From Paracoccus lichenicola (GTDB taxonomy: Bacteria; Pseudomonadota; Alphaproteobacteria; Rhodobacterales; Rhodobacteraceae), in NCBI RefSeq assembly GCF_009708075.1, contig NZ_WMBT01000001.1, positions 558,001 through 622,000 of the forward strand: a stretch of DNA of 64,000 bases, written 5' to 3'. Positions within the stretch are counted from its first letter, which is position 1. Each line of letters opens with the position of its first letter. Below the pieces are notes generated by a model that did no database searches, had not been told where the DNA came from, and saw nothing but the letters and a program-made list of their open reading frames with translations. Positions 31,782 through 40,522 of this stretch are shown in pieces. A program made the translations under genes and the position numbers.

Positions 31782-31818
31782 GCGGGGGGCCAGCCCCCCG
31801 CACCCCCCGGGATATTTA
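31782..31818. repeat. Inverted copy of the ATATCCCGGGG repeat between ilvB and ilvN
   Basis: An 8-bp stem GCGGGGGG/CCCCCCGC (31782-31801, loop CCAG) is followed by CCCCCCGGGATATTTA. It is the reverse complement of the type of copy at 853-905. It could reduce ilvN relative to ilvB or stabilise the upstream mRNA. Confidence 0.6.
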
Positions 31819-31839
31819 TGCCAATGCAAAGGCAAGACA

Positions 31840-32400
31840 ATGAACGCTTTGAACATCCAGAAGGGCGCGTCCAGCCATTCGGCCTATGACCTGCGCGACC
31901 CGAATTCGCAGGTCGAGGAAAGCCACACCCTGGCCGTGCTGGTCGAGAACGAACCGGGCGTGCTGGCCCGCGTGATCGGGCTGTTTTCAGGCCGCGGCTA
32001 CAACATCGACAGCCTGACCGTGGCCGAGGTCGATCACACTGGCCACCGCTCGCGCATCACGCTGGTCACGCGCGGCACGCCCGCGGTGATCGCGCAGGTC
32101 AAGGCGCAGCTGGGGCGGATCGTGCCGGTGCACGAGGTCCACGACCTGACGGTCGAGGGTCCGGCGGTCGAACGCGAACTGGGCCTGTTCAAGGTGCGCG
32201 GCCAAGGCGAAAAGCGGGTCGAGGCGCTGCGGATCGCCGAAATCTTTCGCGCCAACGTGGTCGATTCGACGCTGGAAAGCTTTGTCTTCGAACTGGTCGG
32301 CACGCCCACCAAGCTGGACGCCTTTGCCGACCTGATGCGCCCCCTGGGGCTGGCCGATCTGGCCCGCACCGGCGTCGCCGCCCTGTCGCGCGGGATCTGA
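31840..32400 (+). CDS. ilvN: Acetolactate synthase regulatory subunit
   Basis: The 186-residue small subunit activates IlvB and confers valine feedback inhibition. It has the N-terminal ACT domain (HTLAVLVENEPGVLARVIGLFSGRGYNIDSLTV) and the C-terminal ALS_ss domain (ALRIAEIFRANVVDSTLESFVFELVGTPTKLDAF). It is in operon with ilvB. Confidence 0.96.
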   Translation: MNALNIQKGASSHSAYDLRDPNSQVEESHTLAVLVENEPGVLARVIGLFSGRGYNIDSLTVAEVDHTGHRSRITLVTRGTPAVIAQVKAQLGRIVPVHEVHDLTVEGPAVERELGLFKVRGQGEKRVEALRIAEIFRANVVDSTLESFVFELVGTPTKLDAFADLMRPLGLADLARTGVAALSRGI

Positions 32401-32405
32401 CCGCG

Positions 32406-32756
32406 TCAGCTTGCGGCGGCCGCCCTCAGCCCCGGCGGCGCTGCAAGCTGGTCCTTCGCCTCGGGCTGGACGTTCGAGCAGACGATGCGCAGGTGCGATT
32501 CGGCCGCGGGCACAATGGCGCGCAGCATTCCGGGAAGGTCGGCGTATTCCTGTTCCGAAAGCAGGCTGACGCGGCGGGCATTGCGCAGCGCGCCGATGAT
32601 CTCGCTTTCCAGTTCGACCAGATCCCCTGGCTGGGGCCAGCATGACGGGCTGGCCAGATTCTCGCGACCCTGCAGATAGGCCAGGGCTGCGTGATCCTCG
32701 CACCAGATCACCGCCTTTTCCTTGTCCACGCTACTCCACACAACGACGCCGATCAT
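32406..32756 (-). CDS. Conserved hypothetical protein, 116 aa
   Basis: A small soluble protein starting MIGVVVWSSVDKEKAVIWCED; GGAG lies upstream of the chosen start at 32756 (the frame is open to 32798). It has LVELESEIIGALRNARRVSLLSEQEYADLPGML and a short Ala-rich tail. No catalytic motif, signal peptide or membrane helix is seen. It converges with ilvN with 5 bp between stops. Function unknown. Confidence 0.6.
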   Translation of the reverse strand: MIGVVVWSSVDKEKAVIWCEDHAALAYLQGRENLASPSCWPQPGDLVELESEIIGALRNARRVSLLSEQEYADLPGMLRAIVPAAESHLRIVCSNVQPEAKDQLAAPPGLRAAAAS

Positions 32757-33051
32757 TCCGCAACTCCAAACGGACGCCCTCCGGCATCGCGCTACCACGT
32801 CAAGTCACATGCATTTTATGTGCAAGGTAATGACGACAAAAGCAGATTTCCGCCAATAGGTCAGCCTTTTTTATCTTCCGGACGCAAATTGTTAGCGTCC
32901 CCATTGGTAGCAGGCACGACCAAGTCCAACGCGTTGTTTATGACCCAGGTTTTTGATCGAAAATGAATTCCGTCGGGGATGGCCTTGCCCGGATGCCGAT
33001 TTTCCGGCAGAAAACGTGGCATATTTGCCGCAGGCCACGCCCCTGCCTGTC
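32757..33051. other. AT-richer intergenic region, no gene seen
   Basis: These 295 bp are visibly AT-richer than the flanks, with several T and A tracts around 32862-32900 and 32950-32965. I find no convincing ORF. The region would hold the promoter of the 116-aa gene and the end of the M48 gene transcript. Confidence 0.4.
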
Positions 33052-33798
33052 CTATCGGACCCGCCCGCTGACCACGTCATCGACAGCCCGCCTGACCTGG
33101 GCAAGCCGCGCGGCACGCGACGGATGGGTGCCCAGGACATGATCGCCGGGATCGGGGATTCGCTCGAAGAATCGCGATCCGTTGATCGGATCGAAGCCCG
33201 CGTTCAGCGTCATGATCGCGCCCAGATAGTCGGCCTGAAGCTCCCAGTCACGGGAATAATAGCGCGACCCGACCGAGGCGCCGATGCGCTGCGCGGTCTC
33301 GATCGCGTCGGGGTTGTTGCCGTAAACGGATGCGATGCTGCCCAGGATCACCGCCCCTGCCGCCGCCGCGCCCGCCTTGCGGTCCAGGTGGTTCAGGACA
33401 TGGTGGCTGGCCTCGTGGCCCACGACAAAGGCGATCTCGTCGCCGTTGCGGGTCTGGGCGATCAGCGACAGGGTAAAGCCGATGATCGGGCGGCCGGTGG
33501 CGTCGATGGTCTGGAAGGCATTGGCCTCTTGCCCCGGGCGGTCGTCCACGACGAACTGGAAGTCGCAGTTGATGGGCTGCGTGCGCCGTTGCAGGCATTC
33601 GCGTTCGACCGCAGGCTCCATCCGGCGCATCACGGCCACGAACATGCGGGCGGTCGATTGCGGGCTGCCGTCATTGGTCAGGACGGGCGCGGGGATGGGA
33701 TAGGGACCGGTCGGCACCGTCGCCTGGTCCATCGGCAGGGGCGCGCAGGCCGCCACGCCCAGAAGCCCCGCACCCAGGATCGCCGCGACTTGCCTCAT
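33052..33798 (-). CDS. M48 family metalloprotease lipoprotein
   Basis: A 248-residue envelope protease. The N terminus MRQVAAILGAGLLGVAACAP is a lipoprotein signal with Cys18 in GVAAC. The zinc site is HEASHH (HExxH) with a downstream third ligand in ELQADYLGAIM; GTHPSRAARLAQV near the C terminus is also typical of the Loip/BepA-like M48 group. A role in outer-membrane protein quality control is inferred. The start at 33798 lies just after AAGGGACAGGGTG. Confidence 0.88.
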   Translation of the reverse strand: MRQVAAILGAGLLGVAACAPLPMDQATVPTGPYPIPAPVLTNDGSPQSTARMFVAVMRRMEPAVERECLQRRTQPINCDFQFVVDDRPGQEANAFQTIDATGRPIIGFTLSLIAQTRNGDEIAFVVGHEASHHVLNHLDRKAGAAAAGAVILGSIASVYGNNPDAIETAQRIGASVGSRYYSRDWELQADYLGAIMTLNAGFDPINGSRFFERIPDPGDHVLGTHPSRAARLAQVRRAVDDVVSGRVR

Positions 33799-33953
33799 CA
33801 CCCTGTCCCTTGCCCTTCGCCGCATTTCGCCGTGATGCGGTCTTACCCTTTGATCGCGGCGATCTTATCGTGTCGCCAGAAGCCGCGCAAACCCTGCCCG
33901 CCTGCCGAAGCACGCTCATCACGCGAATGTCGGCCCGAACCGAGGAGCTTTGG

Positions 33954-34193
33954 ATGTTCACCATCGAGCATGATTTCGACGCCACCGTCATCACCCTGAT
34001 CGACGAGGTCGAACCCGACACCGGTCCCTTGAACGAGGACGTGGTGATCCTGTCCTTCGACGACCGCGTGGTGGTGGAGCAGGTGGGTCCCGACGACGAG
34101 GTGGTGCGCGTCACCCTGTCGATGCACCAGCTGGCCGAGCTGCGGCTGGCGCTGAACCTGCCCGAGGGCAATTACCGGATCGAGCGCGGCTAG
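33954..34193 (+). CDS. Small acidic conserved hypothetical protein, 79 aa
   Basis: MFTIEHDFDATVITLIDEV begins at 33954 behind GAGG. The protein is acidic, without membrane segments, and ends LRLALNLPEGNYRIERG. No function is known. The frame is open upstream to 33810, but base composition and the ribosome-binding site favour the short form. Confidence 0.65.
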   Translation: MFTIEHDFDATVITLIDEVEPDTGPLNEDVVILSFDDRVVVEQVGPDDEVVRVTLSMHQLAELRLALNLPEGNYRIERG

Positions 34194-34242
34194 GTTGCGC
34201 CGCCTGCCGCTTTCGGAAAGAACGGGCGCGAAGGAGACTGCC

Positions 34243-34815
34243 ATGACCTATCGCAACGAGGCCGCGCTGGATTTCCTGGCGACCCGCCGGTCCCATCCGC
34301 CCAAGATGCTGCGCGAACCCGCCCCCGACCGGGCCGAGATCCTGCGCCTGCTGACGCTAGCCGCGCGCACGCCCGACCACGGCAAGCTGGAACCCTGGCG
34401 CTTCGTCGTGCTGGAACGCGCGGCACTGGACCGGATGGCACCGATCCTGCGCGACCGGGTGCTGGCATCGGGTCAGGATGGGGCGGCGGCGGACAAGGCG
34501 GCCTCGGCCTTTGCCTCGCCGGTGATCGTGGCGGTGGTCTCGGCCCCGGTTGCCAGCGACAAGGTGCCCCAGTGGGAACAGTTCCTGTCGGCGGGCGCGG
34601 TCTGCCTGGGGCTGGTCAACGCGGCGCTGGCCGCAGGCTGGGGGGCGGCCTGGCTGACCGGACCTGCGGTGCTGGATCAGGCCTTCGGACGCGAGCACCT
34701 GGGCCTGTCGGACAACGAGCGCATCGTGGGCCTGGTCCACCTGGGCAGCCGGGGGGAAACCCCGCCCGAACGCCCGCGCCCCGATGTCGCGGCCAAGACG
34801 ACCTGGCTGGAATGA
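34243..34815 (+). CDS. Nitroreductase family protein
   Basis: A 190-residue FMN-dependent NAD(P)H oxidoreductase of the YdjA-like group: FLATRRSHPPKMLREPAPDRAEI, AARTPDHGKLEPWRFVVLE (FMN-binding) and GAVCLGLVNAALAAGWGAAWLTG. AAGGAG precedes the start. The stop overlaps the next start by ATGA. The natural substrate is unknown. Confidence 0.88.
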   Translation: MTYRNEAALDFLATRRSHPPKMLREPAPDRAEILRLLTLAARTPDHGKLEPWRFVVLERAALDRMAPILRDRVLASGQDGAAADKAASAFASPVIVAVVSAPVASDKVPQWEQFLSAGAVCLGLVNAALAAGWGAAWLTGPAVLDQAFGREHLGLSDNERIVGLVHLGSRGETPPERPRPDVAAKTTWLE

Positions 34816-35528
34816 TGGTGTTCCGCGCCCTGGTCCTGGCTTGGCTGGACCTGCTGCGCCCGCGCATCCTGCGGCTGGCGCTGATCGGGGTCGGGCTGAC
34901 GATCCTGTTGTTCGTGGCCCTGCAATCGGCGGTCTTCTGGGCCGTCCGCAGCTTCGTTCCGGGGGGCTGGTCGCTGCCCTGGATCGGCACGCTGGATGTC
35001 GGATCGGCCCTGTCCTGGGGGTCGCTGGCGCTGTTCCCGCTGATGGGGTTCTTTCTGATGGCTCCGGTCGCGGCGGGCTTTGCCGGGCTGTTCGCCGAAC
35101 AGGTGGCCGACGCGGTCGAGGAGATCCATTATCCCGCCCGGCGCGGCAGCGGGCTGGATTTCCTGGACGGGCTGCTGGAATCGGTTGCCGTTGTTCTGGC
35201 CGTGCTGGCGGTGGCCGTGCTGTCGCTGGTCCTGACGCCCTTCCTGGGTCCGCTGGCGCCGGTGCTGCTGTTCGGCGCGAACGGCTGGCTGCTGGGGCGA
35301 GAGTTCTTCCAGATGGCCGCACGCCGTCACATGGACGAACCGCAGGCCACCGCCCTGCGCAAGGCCAACGGGGCGCGGGTCATGCTGGCGGGCGTGCTGG
35401 TCGCGGTGGCGCTGGTCATTCCGGTGGTGAACATCGCAGTGCCGCTGCTGGCGGCAGCGGCCTTCACGCATCTGTTCCATCTGGTCAGCGGAACATCCGG
35501 TCCAGGTTCGCGATATCCGCGCGGGTGA
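34812..35528 (+). CDS. EI24/CysZ-like membrane protein
   Basis: 238 residues with about four to five membrane segments (LALIGVGLTILLFVALQSAVFW; GSLALFPLMGFFLMAPVAAGF; AVVLAVLAVAVLSLVLTPFLG; VLVAVALVIPVVNIAVPLL). The motif ADAVEEIHYP and the ending FLGPLAPVLLFGANGWLLGREFF fit the EI24 domain family, which includes the CysZ sulfate transporter; transport function is inferred only. It overlaps the nitroreductase stop by 4 bp, and its 3' end overlaps the convergent DUF1467 gene by 44 bp. Confidence 0.8.
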   Translation: MMVFRALVLAWLDLLRPRILRLALIGVGLTILLFVALQSAVFWAVRSFVPGGWSLPWIGTLDVGSALSWGSLALFPLMGFFLMAPVAAGFAGLFAEQVADAVEEIHYPARRGSGLDFLDGLLESVAVVLAVLAVAVLSLVLTPFLGPLAPVLLFGANGWLLGREFFQMAARRHMDEPQATALRKANGARVMLAGVLVAVALVIPVVNIAVPLLAAAAFTHLFHLVSGTSGPGSRYPRG

Positions 35529-35754
35529 CGAAGCCGCCCAGGATGACGGTGGCGATGGCTGCCCAGATCACGGCGGTGATGGCCGTGGTCCAGATCAGCT
35601 TGGCGCGCAGCCGCAGGTCGGCGGGCGCGCCTGCGGGGGTGCCCGGCACGATTTCCCCCGCGTCCTGCTGGCTTTGCTGGCCGATCAGGATCACGATGAA
35701 CAGCGTCAGGAACCACAGGACGGCGAACAGGACGATGCCTCCGGTCAGGTTCAT
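35485..35754 (-). CDS. DUF1467 membrane protein
   Basis: An 89-residue protein with two transmembrane helices (GGIVLFAVLWFLTLFIVILI; IWTTAITAVIWAAIATVIL) of the DUF1467 family. It starts in a TGATG overlap with the methylmalonyl-CoA epimerase stop. Function unknown. Confidence 0.85.
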   Translation of the reverse strand: MNLTGGIVLFAVLWFLTLFIVILIGQQSQQDAGEIVPGTPAGAPADLRLRAKLIWTTAITAVIWAAIATVILGGFVTRADIANLDRMFR

Positions 35755-36158
35755 CAGACCTGCTCCAGTTCGATCAGGCAGCCGTTGAAATCCTTGGGAT
35801 GCAGGAACAGCACCGGCTTGCCATGCGCGCCGATCTTGGGTTCCCCGTTGCCCAGCACGCGCGCGCCCTCGGCCTTCAGCCGGTCGCGGGCGGCCAGGAT
35901 GTCCTCCACCTCGAAGCACATGTGATGGATCCCGCCCGAAGGGTTCTTGTCCAGAAAGCCCCGGATCGGGCTGTCCTCGCCCAGGGGATGAAGCAGTTCG
36001 ATCTTGGTGTTGGGCAGTTCGATGAAGACCACCGTGACCCCGTGGTCGGGTTCGTCCTGCGGCGCGCCCACCCGGGCGCCCAGGGTGTCCGCATATTGGG
36101 CCTGCGCCGCGCCCAGGTCGGGAACCGCGATGGCGACGTGATTGAGGCGTCCGATCAT
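35754..36158 (-). CDS. mce: Methylmalonyl-CoA epimerase
   Basis: It interconverts the (R) and (S) forms of methylmalonyl-CoA in propionyl-CoA assimilation and the ethylmalonyl-CoA pathway. The 134-residue VOC-fold protein has metal ligands in MIGRLNHVAIAVPD (His), IELLHPLG, GGIHHMCFEVED (His) and CLIELEQ (Glu). GGAGG precedes tandem ATGs; I chose the second (36158) for spacing. Confidence 0.93.
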   Translation of the reverse strand: MIGRLNHVAIAVPDLGAAQAQYADTLGARVGAPQDEPDHGVTVVFIELPNTKIELLHPLGEDSPIRGFLDKNPSGGIHHMCFEVEDILAARDRLKAEGARVLGNGEPKIGAHGKPVLFLHPKDFNGCLIELEQV

Positions 36159-36223
36159 CATTTCCTCCGTTTTCCCCGCTTCTAGGGCCTTCAGGCTGGC
36201 GGTGAAAGGAAAACCCGGCGGCA

Positions 36224-36238
36224 TTAACCGCTTCTTAG
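36224..36238 (+). promoter_or_regulatory. Imperfect CtrA-type box upstream of the response regulator
   Basis: TTAACCGCTTCTTAG matches TTAA-N7-TTAA except for the last base, 46 bp upstream of the start. It is nearly identical to the site at 23924-23938. Confidence 0.4.
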
Positions 36239-36284
36239 CGAATCAGCCGCTAACTGGAACGGCGACATTGGTAGGGACACTGAC

Positions 36285-37019
36285 ATGCAGAACGACATCG
36301 CGTCCGACGTGGTCGAGGCTTTGCCCCTGTGGCGGGCCGCATCGCCGAACCGCCCGCTGGCCGGGCTGACCGTCCTGGTGGTCGAGGATTCCCGCTTCGC
36401 CAGCGAGGCCGTGCGGCTGCTCTGCCTGCGCTCGGGCGCGCGGATCCGGCGGGCCGATTGCCTGCGGTCGGCCGCGCGGCACCTGCAGACCTATCGCCCG
36501 GCGGTGGTGATCGTGGACCTGGGCCTGCCCGACGGCGACGGCGCGGGGCTGATCCGGCAGATCGCCGCGACGGAACCGCGCGTGCCGGTGCTGCTGGGCA
36601 TCTCGGGCGATCCCGGGCTTGGGCATCTGGCGATGGCTGCGGGGGCGGATGGCTTTCTGGCCAAGCCCATCGAAAGCCTGGCGGTCTTCCAGCAGACAAT
36701 CCTTTCGGCCCTGCCGGTCGAGGCGCGGGGCCACGGCTTGCGCATCCTGCCGGATGAGGTGATCCAGCCCGACCCCTCGGGCCTGCGCGACGACCTGGCC
36801 CATGTAGCCGAGATCCTGGCCAGCGCGCAGGACACCACGGCGGTGGATTACATCGCGCATTTCCTGGCGGGCATCGCCCGGTCGGCCCATGACCCGGTGC
36901 TGGAAGCCGCCGCCACCGCGCTGCAACGCGACCGCGAGGCAGGCCACGCCCTGGCCAGCGACCTGGCGCGGATCAGCGGGCTGGTGCAGGAACGTCTGGC
37001 CAGGGTCGCAAGCCTTTAG
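36285..37019 (+). CDS. Response regulator with C-terminal helical domain
   Basis: 244 residues. The receiver domain (about 27-140) has acidic residues in LVVEDSRF, the phospho-acceptor Asp in VVIVDLGLPDGDG and the Lys in GFLAKPIES. The C-terminal 100 residues are helical with no DNA-binding motif and might be a histidine-phosphotransfer-like or dimerisation domain, but I see no clear phospho-acceptor His motif. No cognate kinase is adjacent. Its stop overlaps that of the convergent GNAT gene (TTAG). Confidence 0.8.
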   Translation: MQNDIASDVVEALPLWRAASPNRPLAGLTVLVVEDSRFASEAVRLLCLRSGARIRRADCLRSAARHLQTYRPAVVIVDLGLPDGDGAGLIRQIAATEPRVPVLLGISGDPGLGHLAMAAGADGFLAKPIESLAVFQQTILSALPVEARGHGLRILPDEVIQPDPSGLRDDLAHVAEILASAQDTTAVDYIAHFLAGIARSAHDPVLEAAATALQRDREAGHALASDLARISGLVQERLARVASL

Positions 37020-37729
37020 GCCGCACCATCGCGCCCCGGCAGCGCCCTGCCCGTCAGATCCGACAGGCTTTGCCGTTGCCGGCCCTCGGCGTCGAAATTC
37101 GCGTCGTCCAGCCAGGCCGCATGGGCCGGCGCCAAGGCCCGCCAGTCGGCATCGGTGATCGAGAACCAGGCCGAATCGCGGTTTGCGCCCTTGACGATCA
37201 TGTGGTTGCGGAACGTGCCTTCGTAGGTGAAGCCCAGCCGGAGGGCCGCCCGGCGCGAGGGTTCGTTCAGCGCGTTGCATTTCCATTCGACCCGGCGATA
37301 GCCGTGATCCATGGCCCAGGCGATCATTGCCATCAGGGCCGCGCTGGCGGTCCGTCCGCGCTGCAAGGACGGCGTCAGCAGAATATGCCCGATCTCGATC
37401 ACGCCATTGGCCGTGTCGATGCGCAGGAACGCGGCATGGCCCGCCGCCCGCCCGGTCCGGGGATCGAGGATCGCCAGGAAAAAGGGGTCCGTCGAGGCCT
37501 CGGCCCGCGTCATCCAGGCCTGGTGGTCGCTTCGGGACGGGAAGGGACCATAGGGCAGCCATGTCCACAGCGCATCGTGCCCGGCCTGCGCCTGAAACAG
37601 GTCGGCGGCGTGGCGGTCTGCCGACAAGGGTTGCAGGATGTCGCTGCGGATGGGCTGCGCCGCGGGGCCTGGCGGCGGCACGAATTCGGACAGGGAGGTT
37701 TCGGGCCTTGTGGAACTTGTACCCTGCAT
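37016..37729 (-). CDS. GNAT family N-acetyltransferase (RimJ/RimL-like)
   Basis: 237 residues. The GNAT core has AFLRIDTANGVIEIGHILLTPSLQRGRTASAALM (acetyl-CoA binding) and CNALNEPSRRAALRLGFTYEGTFRNHMIVKGANRDSAWFS, typical of the RimJ/RimL-type subfamily. GGAAGG lies before the chosen start at 37729; the frame is open to 37885. The substrate is unknown. Confidence 0.88.
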   Translation of the reverse strand: MQGTSSTRPETSLSEFVPPPGPAAQPIRSDILQPLSADRHAADLFQAQAGHDALWTWLPYGPFPSRSDHQAWMTRAEASTDPFFLAILDPRTGRAAGHAAFLRIDTANGVIEIGHILLTPSLQRGRTASAALMAMIAWAMDHGYRRVEWKCNALNEPSRRAALRLGFTYEGTFRNHMIVKGANRDSAWFSITDADWRALAPAHAAWLDDANFDAEGRQRQSLSDLTGRALPGRDGAA

Positions 37730-37922
37730 ACCGCACCTTCCTTTCGGTATCCCGCCAAGAATGCGCGGATTTTTCCCCCTGTCGAGCCTTGGAACCGGAC
37801 CAAACGCTTGCGCGCGGCCACCCTGATCCCCGGGGACGCGCAGCCCGATGCCGCGCACCGCCTGACCCCTCGCCTTGTCCGGCAATCCCCGTGCCCGGGT
37901 CAGGCGCGAGGCGAAGGGCGGA

Positions 37923-39809
37923 TCACTCTTTCGGCAGGACGCGCAGGCGCAATTCGCGCAACTGTTCGTTGGTGGGTTCGGACGGCGCGCCCATCATCAG
38001 ATCCTCGGCCCGCTGGTTCATGGGGAACATGATGACCTGGCGGATGTTCACCTCGTCCGCCAGCAGCATCACGATCCGGTCGATGCCGGCGGCGCAGCCC
38101 CCGTGCGGCGGCGCGCCATAGCGGAAGGCCTTGACCATGCCGCCGAACCGCTTTTCCACCTCGGACGCGGGATAGCCCGCCAGTTCGAAGGCCTTGAACA
38201 TGATCTCGGGCTTGTGGTTGCGGATCGCGCCCGAAATCAGCTCGTAGCCGTTGCAGGCGAGGTCGTATTGGTAGCCCTTGACCCGCAAGGGATCGCCGTT
38301 CAGCGCCTCCAGCCCGCCCTGCGGCATGGAGAACGGGTTGTGGCTGAAGTCGATCCTGCCGTCGTCGGTTTTTTCATACATCGGGAAATCGACGATCCAG
38401 GCGAACTTGAACTGGTTTTCCCGGGTCAGGCCAAGCGCGCGCCCGATCTCGTTGCGCGCACGGCCTGCCACGGTCTCGAACTGCTCGGGGCGGCCGCCGA
38501 GGAAGAAGGCGGCATCGCCTATCCCCAATCCTAGCTGTTTTCGAATTGCTTCTGTTTTTTCATGACCAAGTGCCTTGGCGATTGGTCCAGCCGCTTCATA
38601 CGTTTCACCATGCGCTGCCAGCCATGCCTCGCGCCGCTCTTGAGCCTGCATAAATGCATGCATTTCATAAGCATCACCCCTTTCGGAAAGTTGCTCATAG
38701 CCTAGTTCTTCGAGATTCGGCACCGTTGAGCGCCAGAAGATATACCCCATCCCCGGCAGCCCCTCGCGCTGCGCGAAGGCGTTCATCCGATCCGCGAACT
38801 TGCGCGACCCGCCGCCCGGCGCCGGGATGGCGCGGACCTCGGTCCCCTCCTGCTCCAGAAGCTTGGCGAAGATGCCGAAGCCCGAGCCGCGGAAATGGTC
38901 GCTGACGACCTGCATCTCGATCGGGTTGCGCAGGTCGGGCTTGTCGCTGCCGTATTTCAGCAGCGCCTCGGCATAGGGAATGCGCGGCCAGTCGGCATCG
39001 ACGGGACGGCCGCCTCCGAATTCCTCGAACAACCCCTGGATGACCGGCTGGATCGCGGCAAAGACATCCTCCTGCTCGACGAACGACATCTCCAGGTCAA
39101 GCTGATAGAAGTCGGTGGGGCTGCGGTCGGCGCGGGGATCCTCGTCGCGGAAGCAGGGGGCGATCTGGAAATAGCGGTCGAAGCCCGCGACCATGATCAG
39201 CTGCTTGAACTGCTGGGGGGCCTGCGGCAGGGCGTAGAACTTGCCCGGATGCAGGCGCGAGGGCACCAGGAAATCGCGCGCGCCTTCGGGGCTGGAGGCG
39301 GTGATGATCGGCGTCTGGAACTCGGTGAAGCCCCCGTCCCACATGCGGTTGCGGATGGATCGCACCACCTGCGACCGCAGCATGATGTTGTTGTGCAGCG
39401 ACTCGCGGCGCAGGTCCAGGAAGCGATAGGCCAGCCGCGTTTCCTCGGGGTATTCCTGGTCGCCGAAGACCGGCAGGGGCAGCTCGTCGGCCGGGCCAAG
39501 CACCTCGATCTCGGTCGCATAGACCTCGATCTCGCCGGTCGGCAGCTTCGCATTCACCAGCGAGGCATCGCGCAGCTTCACGCGGCCGTCGATGCGCACG
39601 ACGGTTTCCGCGCGCAACTTGTCCATCGCGGCGAATGCCGGGCTGTCGCTGTCGGCCAGCACCTGCGTCATGCCGTAATGGTCGCGCAGATCGACGAACA
39701 GCACGCCGCCATGATCGCGGACCCGGTGGACCCAGCCGGACAGGCGGACGGTTTCGCCGGCATGGGCGGCGGTCAGGTCGCCGCAGGTGTGGCTGCGATA
39801 GGCGTGCAT
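37923..39809 (-). CDS. aspS: Aspartyl-tRNA synthetase with an in-frame insertion
   Basis: A class IIb synthetase of 628 residues; the family norm is about 590. It has the OB-fold anticodon domain, motif 2 ([21 protein letters not shown]), the GAD insertion domain and motif 3 ([16 protein letters not shown]). Between FWR and AGPIAK (residues 361-406, 38592-38729) there are 46 residues where usual bacterial proteins have about five. That stretch and the following 24 codons (38520-38729) have AT-rich codons (AAT, CTA, CAA, AAA, ACA, ATA) and about 50% GC, unlike the rest. The catalytic motifs are intact, so the enzyme is probably functional. Confidence 0.96.
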   Translation of the reverse strand: MHAYRSHTCGDLTAAHAGETVRLSGWVHRVRDHGGVLFVDLRDHYGMTQVLADSDSPAFAAMDKLRAETVVRIDGRVKLRDASLVNAKLPTGEIEVYATEIEVLGPADELPLPVFGDQEYPEETRLAYRFLDLRRESLHNNIMLRSQVVRSIRNRMWDGGFTEFQTPIITASSPEGARDFLVPSRLHPGKFYALPQAPQQFKQLIMVAGFDRYFQIAPCFRDEDPRADRSPTDFYQLDLEMSFVEQEDVFAAIQPVIQGLFEEFGGGRPVDADWPRIPYAEALLKYGSDKPDLRNPIEMQVVSDHFRGSGFGIFAKLLEQEGTEVRAIPAPGGGSRKFADRMNAFAQREGLPGMGYIFWRSTVPNLEELGYEQLSERGDAYEMHAFMQAQERREAWLAAHGETYEAAGPIAKALGHEKTEAIRKQLGLGIGDAAFFLGGRPEQFETVAGRARNEIGRALGLTRENQFKFAWIVDFPMYEKTDDGRIDFSHNPFSMPQGGLEALNGDPLRVKGYQYDLACNGYELISGAIRNHKPEIMFKAFELAGYPASEVEKRFGGMVKAFRYGAPPHGGCAAGIDRIVMLLADEVNIRQVIMFPMNQRAEDLMMGAPSEPTNEQLRELRLRVLPKE

Positions 39810-39865
39810 GGTCGTTCCCCGAATAATCCGCCGTGCATCAAGCGCGGCAGGGCCGGGAAGTCAAC

Positions 39866-40522
39866 CTAGAACGGGCGCACCACGTTGCCGGTATAGAAAT
39901 AGGCCCCCATGCCGACGGTGAACAGCACGTTCCCGGCGACCGCGTGCAGCATCCAGGCCGCCGGAAAGCCGTGGCGCAGATAGGCGCGCGCGAAGATCCA
40001 GCCGCCCACGAAGGTCATGACAGCCACGACCGACGACCAGTACATCAGGTGGGCAAAGGAAAAGATCGCGGCGTTGACGGCGATGGCCCCCTGCCCTTGC
40101 GGCAGCAGCGATCCGTAGCGGTGGAAGAACAGCGGGCGGAAGATCAGCTCCTGCGGCAGCGCCGACAGCAGCGGATAGAACACCCAGATCAGCGGCAGCA
40201 TCCCCGACCGCAGCATGGCGAACAGCCGCTCGGGATGGGTGACATACAGGATCGCCGTGCCCGCCAGCAGGGTGGCGAGCGACAGGCCCAGGACCTCCAG
40301 CCAGGGCATCCTGCTCCACCCCCGGACAAGCGAGCGGAAGCCGAAGCCACCGGTGCGCCACAACAGCAGCAGGCCCGCGACGGAAAAGACTGCCAGCGCC
40401 TCGAACAGGTGGCGGCCCGGCATGAACAGCGCGATGGCCAGCGGCGCCCCGACATAAAGCGCCGCGAACTCGATCCCCAGCCAGAGGCGGGGTCTTACCG
40501 TGTCAGGCGTGTTTGCAACCAT
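39866..40522 (-). CDS. CPBP family intramembrane metalloprotease
   Basis: 218 residues, about six to seven membrane helices. CPBP/Abi motifs are visible: PQELIFRPLFF (motif 1, with Gln in place of the first Glu), FSFAHLMYW (motif 2 His) and HAVAGNVLF (motif 3). The start at 40522 lies within the end of the GH25 gene (28-bp overlap), suggesting coupling. The substrate is unknown. Confidence 0.82.
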   Translation of the reverse strand: MVANTPDTVRPRLWLGIEFAALYVGAPLAIALFMPGRHLFEALAVFSVAGLLLLWRTGGFGFRSLVRGWSRMPWLEVLGLSLATLLAGTAILYVTHPERLFAMLRSGMLPLIWVFYPLLSALPQELIFRPLFFHRYGSLLPQGQGAIAVNAAIFSFAHLMYWSSVVAVMTFVGGWIFARAYLRHGFPAAWMLHAVAGNVLFTVGMGAYFYTGNVVRPF

